Shown here: in pieces, positions 1 through 6,095 of the stretch
Layout of the letters: the number at the start of each line of letters is the position of its first letter
Position numbering within the stretch: the stretch's first letter is position 1
Origin: Amylibacter sp.
Lineage (GTDB): Bacteria > Pseudomonadota > Alphaproteobacteria > Rhodobacterales > Rhodobacteraceae
Reading direction: 5' to 3'
NCBI GenBank assembly: GCA_030625465.1
Contig: DAOUQS010000091.1
Span: 1 to 7,628 of the forward strand
Length of the DNA stretch: 7,628 bases
The notes under the pieces: generated by a model
What the model was told of the DNA's origin: nothing
Databases searched by the model: none
What the model saw: only the letters and a program-made list of their open reading frames with translations
Translations under genes and position numbers: made by a program

Positions 1-77
1 TCAATGAGGTCGAAGGCATTAACCGTGTCACTTACGACATTACATCAAAACCACCCGGCACAATCGAGTGGGAATAG
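1..77 (+). CDS. guaA: GMP synthase (glutamine-hydrolysing), C-terminal end only
   Basis: This is the 3' end of a gene that begins left of the window; codons read from base 3 and stop with TAG at 75-77. The visible tail ends in YDITSKPPGTIEWE, the characteristic extreme C-terminus of bacterial GuaA, which lies in the dimerisation/ATP-pyrophosphatase-associated domain. GuaA is a cytosolic enzyme that converts XMP to GMP using ATP and glutamine, the last step of de novo guanine nucleotide synthesis. Only 24 residues are visible, so the catalytic domains cannot be checked, but the match over the terminal residues is strong. The next gene starts 3 nt after the stop, and its ribosome binding site overlaps the guaA stop, suggesting co-transcription. 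Confidence 0.88.
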   Translation, partial: NEVEGINRVTYDITSKPPGTIEWE

Positions 78-80
78 GAT

Positions 81-368
81 ATGCCCGCACCTAAAATCCA
101 GCTTAACGGGCATATGGATGTGCCACCCGAACGTCTGGCAGCAGTCACCAAAGCGGTGGGCGACCATATCGCCCTGACCCGCGCCGAAGCAGGCTGCATA
201 TCGTTCGAAGTAACACCCTGCCCCGATGTGAAGGGGCGTTTTCTGGTAGCCGAGATATTTGTGAACCGCGCCGCTTTTGATCAGCATCAAACCCGTGCAG
301 CGTCTTCGCCTTGGGCCAAGATCACCGCAGGATTGCCGCGTGATTACACCATCACCGAAATCGCTTAA
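81..368 (+). CDS. antibiotic biosynthesis monooxygenase (ABM) family protein / putative quinol monooxygenase
   Basis: A 95-residue protein spanning a single ABM dimeric alpha/beta-barrel domain. Family-like features are HIALTRAEAGCISFEV (residues 29-44), a strand ending in Glu58, and the helix RAAFDQHQTR (63-72) followed by SPW (76-78). Family members are small cofactor-free proteins that oxidise quinol-like compounds, degrade haem, or have unknown roles; the sequence does not give a substrate. The ATG at 81 has an AGGA core overlapping the guaA stop, and the 3-nt gap suggests translation coupled to guaA. No signal peptide or membrane helix is visible, so it is probably cytosolic. Family assignment is good; the specific reaction is unknown. 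The association with guaA may be positional only. Confidence 0.85.
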   Translation: MPAPKIQLNGHMDVPPERLAAVTKAVGDHIALTRAEAGCISFEVTPCPDVKGRFLVAEIFVNRAAFDQHQTRAASSPWAKITAGLPRDYTITEIA

Positions 369-444
369 ACCCTGATCCACATCAAAGCATGATTTGCAAA
401 ACCATGGTATAAAACATGGGTTCACAACCGAAAGGAAATGACCC

Positions 445-894
445 ATGTTTAAAAACCCATCCATTATCATGCGCATCACTTATGGTAAAACCATAGGCTT
501 GATATTTGCAGGCAGCGGTATATTAATCTTTCCGTATTTCTATCCGGATATAGGCTGGATCACGCAATTGGCCTTTGTTCTATACTATATCATGATCGGG
601 GCCTTTGTCGGGATGATGGGGGTTTTGAACTATCATCCCCTAATCAAAATGCCCTTACCGTGGTGGTTTCGCGGTCCTTGGATCGGCGGCTGGATGAACC
701 TGGTATTGATGATGTTCATCTATGATGAATTATCCACCATGCAGACACAGTTTTTTGGTGCGGGCACTATCCTGGCCTCACCTTGGTGGTTTGTTGTTGA
801 AGGTGCCCTATTCGGCTTGTTCACCGATTTCATCTGCACCAGATACGCAGGTGAAGGTGTTGCATGTGTCACCAATGCAGACCTAAATCCGTAA
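445..894 (+). CDS. hypothetical four-helix integral membrane protein
   Basis: I do not recognise this 149-residue protein as a named family. It is strongly hydrophobic, with about four predicted transmembrane helices at roughly residues 14-33, 38-61, 76-94 and 103-128. Its aromatic-rich loop PWWFRGPWIGGWMN (about 72-85) sits between helices 2 and 3, and a second PWW lies near the start of helix 4. The C-terminal tail is short and polar, with two cysteines. The ATG at 445 is preceded by AAAGGA at 431-436 with an 8-nt spacer; an ATG at 438 is out of frame and stops quickly, so 445 is the start. A 76-nt gap separates it from the ABM gene. No function can be assigned; it is probably an inner-membrane protein. 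Confidence 0.78.
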   Translation: MFKNPSIIMRITYGKTIGLIFAGSGILIFPYFYPDIGWITQLAFVLYYIMIGAFVGMMGVLNYHPLIKMPLPWWFRGPWIGGWMNLVLMMFIYDELSTMQTQFFGAGTILASPWWFVVEGALFGLFTDFICTRYAGEGVACVTNADLNP

Positions 895-908
895 AATAAC
901 CGATTTTC

Positions 909-920
909 ATTTGCGCAAAT
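909..920. repeat. 12-bp perfect palindrome upstream of the DMT transporter gene
   Basis: ATTTGCGCAAAT is a perfect 12-bp palindrome lying 40 nt before the transporter start and 15 nt after the preceding stop codon. It could be an operator half-turn or a chance palindrome. No convincing -35/-10 pair was found around it. Confidence 0.3.
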
Positions 921-959
921 TGCGGCTAGCGTCTGGTTTTCACCCATAAGGTCAAAGCC

Positions 960-1847
960 ATGGCGCAGCCCATATCCAACATACTAAAAGCCGCCATGTG
1001 GATGATGGGGGCCGTGGTTTCATTCTCGGCTATGGCCGTTGCTGGCCGCGAGATGAGCCACCAGCTAGATACCTTTGAGATTATGATGTACCGCTCGTTA
1101 ATCGGTGTCGTCATTGTTGTCGGTGTCGGCCTGATAACCGGCAAAATACATCAGGTCAGCCGCGACCAGTTCGGCCTGCAACTATTACGCAACCTGTTCC
1201 ATTTCACCGGCCAGAACCTGTGGTTTTTCGCCGTGACCGTGATTCCCCTGGCACATCTGTTTGCCTTCGAATTTTCGGTACCGATTTGGGTCACACTGGC
1301 TGCCCCTTTCCTGCTATCGGAACAACTGACAAAATTGCGCGTCACCGCCGTGTTCATCGGTTTTGCCGGTATCTTGATGGTCACCCGCCCGTGGATGGCC
1401 GGCCTGTCCTACGGAATTGTGGCCGCCGCCCTATGCGCTATTTGTTTCGCAGGCACCAGCATCATCACCAAACGGTTAACCCGTAGGCAATCCATCCTTT
1501 GCATCCTTTTCTGGATGACCGTCCTGCAACTGGTCTTTGGGTTTATCTGTGCGGGTTACGACGGTGACATCGCCCTACCCACAATGGAAACCCTGCCTTG
1601 GGTCATCACCGTGGGCTTGGGCGGATTGCTGGCGCATCTTTGTATCACAACAGCACTAAGTCTGGCCCCCGCAACCGTGGTTTTGCCGGTTGATTTCACC
1701 CGCCTGCCAATCATCGCCACCATCGGAATGCTATTTTATAACGAGCCGCTGGATCTGTGGGTAATCTTGGGTGCCGTGATCATCTTCGGTTCCAATTATA
1801 TCAACATATGGTCGGAAACCCGCAAGAAACCGATTGCCCGCACATAA
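960..1847 (+). CDS. DMT superfamily (EamA-type) transporter
   Basis: A 295-residue protein with about ten transmembrane helices arranged as two EamA repeats (roughly residues 10-142 and 150-283), the standard length and topology of drug/metabolite transporter superfamily permeases. Family-like signatures are the MMYRSLIG segment after helix 1 (42-49), RNLFHFTGQNLWFFA (77-91), and FEFSVPIWVTLAAPFLLSEQ with its charged SEQ turn. It is a predicted inner-membrane carrier; EamA proteins export or import amino acids, S-adenosylmethionine, nucleosides or drugs, and the substrate cannot be read from sequence. The ATG at 960 has a weak AAGG-type ribosome binding site about 8 nt upstream. The C-terminus ends in a basic cytoplasmic tail (SETRKKPIART). 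Confidence 0.9.
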   Translation: MAQPISNILKAAMWMMGAVVSFSAMAVAGREMSHQLDTFEIMMYRSLIGVVIVVGVGLITGKIHQVSRDQFGLQLLRNLFHFTGQNLWFFAVTVIPLAHLFAFEFSVPIWVTLAAPFLLSEQLTKLRVTAVFIGFAGILMVTRPWMAGLSYGIVAAALCAICFAGTSIITKRLTRRQSILCILFWMTVLQLVFGFICAGYDGDIALPTMETLPWVITVGLGGLLAHLCITTALSLAPATVVLPVDFTRLPIIATIGMLFYNEPLDLWVILGAVIIFGSNYINIWSETRKKPIART

Positions 1848-1907
1848 TCAAATGCCACAAAAACCCTTTGACTGGCCGCGCGATGCGGGGTCTTGGGCGT
1901 TAATCAA

Positions 1908-1938
1908 TTGAACTTCACGCGGTTTTTTGCTTTAGGAT
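1908..1938 (+). promoter_or_regulatory. possible promoter for the ATPase-metA-hydrolase cluster
   Basis: TTGAAC at 1908-1913 and TAGGAT at 1933-1938 resemble sigma-70 boxes, but the 19-nt spacer is long. They sit in the 117-nt gap before the ATPase gene, which has a good AGAGG ribosome binding site at 1955-1959. A T6 run at 1923-1928 between the boxes could instead be the tail of a weak terminator for the upstream transporter gene, since CGCGG at 1918-1922 can pair with CCGCG at 1876-1880. The call is tentative. Confidence 0.25.
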
Positions 1939-1964
1939 AGACTGAAAGATAAAAAGAGGCCGCA

Positions 1965-2828
1965 ATGCTTTATAAAAACGCCAAAGACTGGCATGGTGCC
2001 AAAGCCAAAAAGGTGATGCTGTTTGGCATGTCCGGCCTTGGCAAAACCTATATCAGCGAGATTTTGCGTGATCAGGGCAAGTGGTTTCACTACAGTGTCG
2101 ATTACCGTATAGGCACGCGCTATATGGGTGAACATATCGCGGATAATTTCAAACGCGAGGCTATGCGCAACCCGTTTCTGGCTGATCTTTTGCGTGCGGA
2201 TGCGATCTATATCGCGTCTAACCTGAAGTTTTCCGACCTCTCGCCGCTGTCTACTTATCTGGGAAAACCGGGTGATCCCGCTAAGGGTGGCATTGCATTT
2301 AACGAATATCTGCGCCGCCAACAACTGCACCGCGATGCAGAAATCAACGCGATGAAAGATACCGTGCATTTTATCGGGCGGGCAAAAGACCTGTATGATT
2401 ATGATAATTTCATCTGCGACACATCCGGCTCGGTTGTAGAGGTGGTTGATGAAACCGATGATAATGATCCCGTCATGTCACTGATTTCACAGCACCTTTT
2501 GCCTGTCTGGATTGAAGGTAATGATGATCACATTGATGTGCTGGTTGACCGTTTCAACAAAGCCCCGAAACCGATGTATTACCCCGAAAGCTTCCTGATC
2601 GCATGCTGGGACAAGTATCTGGCGGAAAAATCGGTGGCCGCAGATAAGGTTGATCCCGATGATTTCATTCGCTTCGGCTACAAAGCACTGCTGGCGGATC
2701 GTTTGCCGCGCTACAAGGCGATTGCGCAAAAATGGGGAATTACCGTGCAGGCCACCGATATTCACCGCGTCAAAACATCCGCAGATTTCGACAATGTGAT
2801 TGCGGACGCCCTTGAGACACAGGGCTAA
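1965..2828 (+). CDS. P-loop ATPase/kinase-like protein of unknown function, upstream of metA
   Basis: A 287-residue soluble protein with a clear N-terminal Walker A motif, GMSGLGKT at residues 21-28, directly after a beta strand (KVMLF), as in nucleotide kinases and small P-loop NTPases. The rest is mixed alpha/beta with an acidic central part (VDETDDNDP around residues 165-173) and no membrane segment. I cannot name the family; it would likely be annotated simply as 'ATPase'. A small-molecule kinase is possible but not shown, and no clear Walker B could be pinned down. The ATG at 1965 has AGAGG 5 nt upstream. metA begins 37 nt after the stop with no terminator between, so the two are probably one transcript. 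Confidence 0.85.
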   Translation: MLYKNAKDWHGAKAKKVMLFGMSGLGKTYISEILRDQGKWFHYSVDYRIGTRYMGEHIADNFKREAMRNPFLADLLRADAIYIASNLKFSDLSPLSTYLGKPGDPAKGGIAFNEYLRRQQLHRDAEINAMKDTVHFIGRAKDLYDYDNFICDTSGSVVEVVDETDDNDPVMSLISQHLLPVWIEGNDDHIDVLVDRFNKAPKPMYYPESFLIACWDKYLAEKSVAADKVDPDDFIRFGYKALLADRLPRYKAIAQKWGITVQATDIHRVKTSADFDNVIADALETQG

Positions 2829-2865
2829 ACCCCTTATCTGAAAGCCAACAGGTGAAAGAAGACCG

Positions 2866-3783
2866 ATGCCCATAAGAATACCCAGCAAGCTACCCGCACA
2901 TGACATCCTGAAGCACGAGGGTGTGATGGTGATGTCGCTTGGCGACGCCAACAAACAGGAAATCCGTCCGTTGCAAATCGGTTTGCTGAACCTGATGCCA
3001 CAAAAAATCCAGACCGAGACCCAGTTTGCCCGCCTGATCGGCGCAACCCCCTTGCAAATTGACCTAACTCTGATCCGGATGACCGAACACAAATCGAAAA
3101 CCACATCGCTGGACCATATGGAAGCGTTTTACACCAGCTTTCAGGAAATCAAGCATCGCAAATTTGACGGCTTGGTTATTACAGGTGCGCCCATTGAACA
3201 CTTGCCGTTCAAGGATGTGACCTATTGGGATGAACTGAAACAGGTCATGGACTGGACGCAAACCAATGTGCATTCCACATTCGGTGTCTGTTGGGGTGGC
3301 ATGGCAATGTTGAATTATTTTCACGAGGTTCAGAAACATATCACTGACAAAAAACTGTTCGGTTGCTTCAGACAACAGGTAGTGGATCATTCCTCGCCAT
3401 ACTTGCGCGGATTTTCCGATGATCTGGTGATCCCAGTCAGCCGCTGGACCGAGAATAAACAGGCAGAAATTGAAGCGGTCAAAGGTCTGAACATTCTGAT
3501 TAACAGCCATGAGACAGGCCCTTGCCTGATCGAAGATCCTGCACATCGCGCGCTTTATATCTTCAACCACTTTGAATATGACCGTGACACCCTGAAACAG
3601 GAATATGACCGCGATGTCGCCAAAGGCGCGCCAATCAATGTGCCGTGTAATTACTACCCCGGCGATGACCCCTCACAACCGCCTTTGAACCGCTGGCGCG
3701 GCCATGGGCACTTGCTTTACGGCAACTGGATCAACCAGATCTACCAAACCACAAATTACGACCTTTCCAAAATAGGATCCTGA
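2866..3783 (+). CDS. metAA: homoserine O-acyltransferase MetA, predicted acetyl-CoA specific (homoserine O-acetyltransferase)
   Basis: A full-length 305-residue MetA that activates homoserine for methionine synthesis in the cytosol. Key residues fall at the standard family positions: Cys142 nucleophile in VCWGG, His235 and Glu237 in FNHFEYD, Lys47, and substrate-contact residues Lys163, Ser192 and Arg249. Position 111, in the stretch [11 protein letters not shown], is Glu. In this family Gly111 (as in E. coli) goes with succinyl-CoA and Glu111 with acetyl-CoA, so O-acetylhomoserine is the predicted product; this is inference from one residue. The ATG at 2866 has an A/G-rich site (GAAAGAAGA) upstream. 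It lies 37 nt after the ATPase gene and 4 nt before a hydrolase gene, probably one operon. I recognised no SAM riboswitch upstream. Confidence 0.95.
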   Translation: MPIRIPSKLPAHDILKHEGVMVMSLGDANKQEIRPLQIGLLNLMPQKIQTETQFARLIGATPLQIDLTLIRMTEHKSKTTSLDHMEAFYTSFQEIKHRKFDGLVITGAPIEHLPFKDVTYWDELKQVMDWTQTNVHSTFGVCWGGMAMLNYFHEVQKHITDKKLFGCFRQQVVDHSSPYLRGFSDDLVIPVSRWTENKQAEIEAVKGLNILINSHETGPCLIEDPAHRALYIFNHFEYDRDTLKQEYDRDVAKGAPINVPCNYYPGDDPSQPPLNRWRGHGHLLYGNWINQIYQTTNYDLSKIGS

Positions 3784-3787
3784 GTGG

Positions 3788-4717
3788 ATGGTTTGGGCGG
3801 TTCTGGCATTGGCAGTGGCCTGTGGCGCGTTACTAACGGTAATCCGCGCCAATAGATTCACTGAAAAAGCCGAACATGATACTCCGCCCGTCGGCCAGTT
3901 CATAGATGTGGATGGTATCCCCATACACTATATAAAACAGGGTTCCGGCCCTGTTCTTATAATGATCCACGGTGCCGGTGGGCATGTGAAAGACTTTACA
4001 TTCGATCATGTCGCGCGCTTTGCCAAGAATTTCACCGTTATTGCATTTGATCGTCCCGGGCACGGCTACACCCCGGTTCTGGACAGGCCCGGCGCAAATC
4101 TGGACCGGCAATCACAGCTTATAATACAGGCCGCGTTGAAGCTTGATATAAAACACGCCTATGTTCTAGGGTTTTCATACGGCGGCGCATTAGCCTTGCA
4201 TATGGCCACCCATTGCAAAGATTTTGTCAAAGGTCTGGTGCTGGTATCAGCCGTATCCATGCCATGGCCCGGAAAAATCCATTTAAACTACCGCGCCATG
4301 TCAAAACCGTTTATCGGCCCGGCATTGATGGCATTCTCGACTGCATTTTTCGGCGACAGCTATTTCAGAACGACCTATGCAACCGTTTTTAAACCGCACA
4401 AAGCACCCGATGGATATCTGGATCATGTCGGCGTCAACATGTCAGTACGCTTCAGATCTTTCGTTGAAAATGCCCGCCAATTAAACAGCTTATACCCGCA
4501 AGTCATTGAACAATCGAAACTATATCCAATGCTGGATATCCCAATAGAGCTGATTCACGGGGCGGCCGACACATCGGTGCCGTCCGATATTCACGCGCAG
4601 GAATTCATAAAAATCGTTCCCCATGCAAATCTGGTTGTGGTCGACGGGATGGGGCATGGCACGCACCAACTGGCCATCACCCAGATCGAGGCGGCGGTGA
4701 ATGCAATGCGGCAATAA
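3788..4717 (+). CDS. alpha/beta-fold hydrolase with N-terminal membrane anchor
   Basis: A 309-residue alpha/beta hydrolase. Residues 2-19 form a hydrophobic stretch that looks like an uncleaved signal anchor, so the catalytic domain may sit on the periplasmic side; a Cys at position 12 lacks a convincing lipobox. Visible motifs are the oxyanion-hole HGAGG (61-65), DRPGHG (88-93), the nucleophile elbow GFSYGG with Ser130, the probable acid Asp261 in HGAADTSVP, and catalytic His290 in GMGHG. The triad is complete. The substrate is unknown; the family includes esterases, C-C hydrolases and haloperoxidase-like enzymes. The ATG at 3788 is 4 nt after the metA stop, with AGGA inside the metA 3' end; a GTG at 3784 is out of frame. 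Coupled translation with metA is likely. Confidence 0.88.
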   Translation: MVWAVLALAVACGALLTVIRANRFTEKAEHDTPPVGQFIDVDGIPIHYIKQGSGPVLIMIHGAGGHVKDFTFDHVARFAKNFTVIAFDRPGHGYTPVLDRPGANLDRQSQLIIQAALKLDIKHAYVLGFSYGGALALHMATHCKDFVKGLVLVSAVSMPWPGKIHLNYRAMSKPFIGPALMAFSTAFFGDSYFRTTYATVFKPHKAPDGYLDHVGVNMSVRFRSFVENARQLNSLYPQVIEQSKLYPMLDIPIELIHGAADTSVPSDIHAQEFIKIVPHANLVVVDGMGHGTHQLAITQIEAAVNAMRQ

Positions 4718-4730
4718 CACGGTTAGGCAG

Positions 4731-4761
4731 TTGCCATCCCGCAGCCAAGGGCTCATATTAT
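4731..4761 (+). promoter_or_regulatory. possible promoter for ppk2
   Basis: In the 63-nt gap before ppk2, TTGCCA at 4731-4736 could be a -35 box. TATTAT at 4756-4761 (19-nt spacer) or the overlapping CATATT at 4754-4759 (17-nt spacer) could be the -10. It would give a leader of only 10-20 nt. Weak match; it suggests ppk2 may be transcribed separately from the metA cluster. Confidence 0.3.
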
Positions 4762-4780
4762 AGTCAAAACAGGAAATACC

Positions 4781-5668
4781 ATGGGCAACAAAGTTAAATT
4801 CCCGAAGCCGTTTGACGGCGCGATTTCAAAGTTTTTCACAGATGACGCACCCGGTGATATTCGCAACGCGATAAAGTCTGCGGTCAAGGGCAAGATCATC
4901 GATAAAACATACCCCTACAAGTCCCATATGGATCGCAAGGAATATGAAGACCTGCTGGAAGACCTGCAAATCGAGCTGGTTAAAATGCAATCATGGGCCA
5001 AGGAAACCGGTGCGCGCATCGCTGTCGTCTTTGAGGGCCGTGATGCTGCCGGAAAAGGTGGTACAATCAAGCGGTTCCGTGAAAACATGAACCCGCGCGT
5101 CGCCAGTGTTGTGGCACTTTCGAAACCGACCGAAACCGAACAAACCGAATGGTATTTCCAGCGCTATATCAAACATATGCCAAGTGCCGGACAAATCGTT
5201 TTCTTCGACCGCTCCTGGTATAATCGCGGCGTGGTCGAACATGTGTTCGGGTTTTGTAACAATGACCAGCGCGGGCATTTCTTCAATCAGGTAAACGATT
5301 TTGAAAAAATGCTGGATGACGATGGCATTATTCTGGTGAAACTTTGGATGAATGTCGGGCGCGCCGAACAGTTACGGCGTTTTCTTGACCGCGAAAGCGA
5401 TCGTTTAAAGCAATGGAAACTATCAGGTATTGACGTCAAAGGTCTGTATAAGTGGGATGAGTATACCTCGGCTATAACCGAGACCCTATCCAAATCGCAT
5501 TCGGGCCATGCCCCGTGGCATGTGATCCGCACCGATGACAAACGCCGCGCACGGATTGCCGCTATTCGCACGGTTCTATCAAAGATCCCTTACAGCAATA
5601 AAGACACCGAAGTTGCCAGCCTTGCCGACAATAAAATATGCGGCGGACCGGACATTCTGAATGGATAA
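4781..5668 (+). CDS. ppk2: polyphosphate kinase 2 (PPK2, class I-like)
   Basis: A 295-residue single-domain PPK2. These cytosolic P-loop enzymes transfer phosphate between inorganic polyphosphate and nucleoside diphosphates, typically making GTP or ATP. The sequence shows Walker [10 protein letters not shown] (86-94), the conserved NPR turn (104-106), Walker B-like [13 protein letters not shown] (141-153), then [24 protein letters not shown], and [15 protein letters not shown] near the C-terminus. The length and single domain fit the one-domain class I/II group that phosphorylates NDPs, rather than the two-domain AMP-phosphorylating proteins; exact nucleotide preference is not readable. The ATG at 4781 follows AGGAA at 4771-4775 with a 5-nt spacer. 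The C-terminal end (GGPDILNG) is followed in frame by a 22-codon open stretch beyond the TAA. Confidence 0.93.
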   Translation: MGNKVKFPKPFDGAISKFFTDDAPGDIRNAIKSAVKGKIIDKTYPYKSHMDRKEYEDLLEDLQIELVKMQSWAKETGARIAVVFEGRDAAGKGGTIKRFRENMNPRVASVVALSKPTETEQTEWYFQRYIKHMPSAGQIVFFDRSWYNRGVVEHVFGFCNNDQRGHFFNQVNDFEKMLDDDGIILVKLWMNVGRAEQLRRFLDRESDRLKQWKLSGIDVKGLYKWDEYTSAITETLSKSHSGHAPWHVIRTDDKRRARIAAIRTVLSKIPYSNKDTEVASLADNKICGGPDILNG

Positions 5669-5737
5669 AGGAATTATCATCACGGCAATCTGAAGCCCGC
5701 ACAGGTTGCAGTGGCGATCAAAGATGTGCCGGATTAG
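5669..5737 (+). pseudogene. possible relic of a TetR-type regulator N-terminus (in frame after the ppk2 stop)
   Basis: Directly after the ppk2 TAA the same frame stays open for 22 codons before TAG at 5735-5737. It reads YHHGNLKPA from the third codon, followed by an alanine/valine-rich segment. YHHGNL followed by a helix is the usual opening of the TetR/AcrR DNA-binding domain. There is no start codon in frame, so if real it is a decayed fragment or, less likely, a stop-codon readthrough extension of PPK2. The match is short and may be chance. Confidence 0.22.
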
Positions 5738-5744
5738 TCGCTCT

Positions 5745-5793
5745 AAAAATCCCGATACAAGACCCGCGTTTCACTTCGCGGGTTTATCGGGAT
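5745..5793 (-). terminator. two-tier intrinsic terminator between convergent ppk2 and pilin genes
   Basis: Outer arms ATCCCGAT (5749-5756) and ATCGGGAT (5786-5793) are perfectly complementary. Inside them ACCCGCG (5762-5768) pairs with CGCGGGT (5777-5783) around an 8-nt loop. On the minus strand the hairpin is followed by a U-run (A-run at 5745-5749 on +), the classic intrinsic terminator layout for the pilin transcript. On the plus strand the inner stem is followed by only TTT, so it may also stop ppk2 transcripts, less efficiently. Confidence 0.8.
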
Positions 5794-5804
5794 CGGGCAT
5801 AGGC

Positions 5805-5844
5805 ATCTACCTGCACGAATTGGGCGCGTAGCCCATAGGTAGAT
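5805..5844. repeat. bulged inverted repeat (hairpin) just downstream of the pilin stop
   Basis: ATCTACCT (5805-5812) and AGGTAGAT (5837-5844) are perfect 8-bp arms. Within them TGGGC (5821-5825) pairs with GCCCA (5831-5835) around loop GCGTA. The left side carries an 8-nt bulge and the right side one base. It begins 4 nt after the pilin stop on the minus strand and precedes the terminator by 11 nt, so a pilin transcript would end in two consecutive stem-loops. It has no U-tract of its own, so it is not a plain terminator. Confidence 0.6.
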
Positions 5845-5848
5845 AAGA

Positions 5849-6022
5849 TTAAAGAGTGATTGCAGAGACAAATACAGTCACTTTCGGTGCCAGTATCGTT
5901 GTTGCAATTGCACCCAGAAGAACAATGCCTGCCGTTAGAACAACAAAATCAACCGTTACAGCTGCGCTCTGATTTGCAAGGAATTCCTTTAGAAGGCATT
6001 TGATTTTCACAATATTTAACAT
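5849..6022 (-). CDS. small Flp-type pilin-like peptide
   Basis: A minus-strand gene encoding 57 residues from ATG at 6022, or 60 from an in-frame GTG at 6031. I prefer 6022 because a GGTAAG-like site sits about 8 nt upstream and GTG has none. The protein has a short basic N-terminus, a prepilin-like junction SAAVTVDF, then one long hydrophobic helix (about residues 23-50) and a short tail. This matches the small Flp/Fap pilin-like proteins of Rhodobacterales that carry AVTVD(W/F)VVLTA. Flp pilins normally have Gly before the cleavage point and Glu at +5; here these are Ala and Asp. No tad/cpa assembly genes are nearby. Function as a pilin subunit is inferred; a small unrelated membrane peptide is the alternative. 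Confidence 0.72.
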   Translation of the reverse strand: MLNIVKIKCLLKEFLANQSAAVTVDFVVLTAGIVLLGAIATTILAPKVTVFVSAITL

Positions 6023-6040
6023 ATTTTTCACTTACCATTA

Positions 6041-6053
6041 TTAAGTTACTTAA
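6041..6053. promoter_or_regulatory. 13-bp palindrome upstream of the pilin gene
   Basis: TTAAGT, T, ACTTAA form a perfect palindrome around one central base, 18 nt upstream of the preferred pilin start. It sits where a repressor or activator could act on pilin expression. No known factor is matched with confidence. Confidence 0.35.
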
Positions 6054-6076
6054 ATACTATCACAGCATATCATGGT

Positions 6077-6095
6077 TTAAATTTGACAAATTTAA
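6077..6095. promoter_or_regulatory. 19-bp AT-rich palindrome in the divergent pilin/RDD spacer, containing TTGACA
   Basis: TTAAATTT and AAATTTAA are perfect 8-bp arms around GAC. The centre supplies a consensus -35 hexamer TTGACA on + (6083-6088) and TTGTCA on the minus strand (6089-6084). No good -10 lies 17 nt from either; on the minus strand TATGCT follows after about 14 nt. A further TTTAAG follows at 6101-6106. It looks like an operator or promoter core for one or both divergent genes. Confidence 0.4.

Noticed and set aside
408..413. TATAAA as a -10 box before the four-helix membrane protein gene
   Set aside because: The only -35-like hexamer nearby (TTGCAA at 394-399) is 8 nt away, too close, and nothing suitable lies about 17 nt upstream.
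45..479. 144-codon minus-strand open frame across the ABM gene
   Set aside because: It runs antisense over the well-supported ABM gene and into the next gene, shows no domain, and has the composition of a shadow frame.
1876..1928. Intrinsic terminator after the DMT transporter
   Set aside because: CCGCG and CGCGG flank a ~37-nt loop before a T6 run; the stem is only 5 bp and the loop too long for a firm call.
1848..1964. SAM-sensing riboswitch ahead of the ATPase-metA cluster
   Set aside because: I looked for SAM-II, SAM-V and SAM/SAH-like cores known from alphaproteobacteria and did not recognise their conserved segments here or in the 37-nt ATPase-metA gap.
2487..3106. Long minus-strand open frames (205 and 90 codons) across the ATPase-metA junction
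   Set aside because: They are antisense to two well-supported genes, and their cysteine- and arginine-rich translations look like shadows.
3788..4717. Second homoserine acyltransferase (MetX) next to MetA
   Set aside because: MetX is also alpha/beta hydrolase fold, but this protein has a membrane anchor, a GFSYGG elbow rather than the MetX-type GGSxGG, and it lacks the typical MetX length and lid features.
5106..5294. Plus-strand 62-codon frame inside ppk2
   Set aside because: It lies wholly within ppk2 in another frame, and the ppk2 frame carries all the conserved motifs.
5805..5844. Integron attC site or transposon end
   Set aside because: The hairpin lacks the RYYYAAC/GTTRRRY core sites of attC, and there is no transposase, integrase or target duplication nearby.
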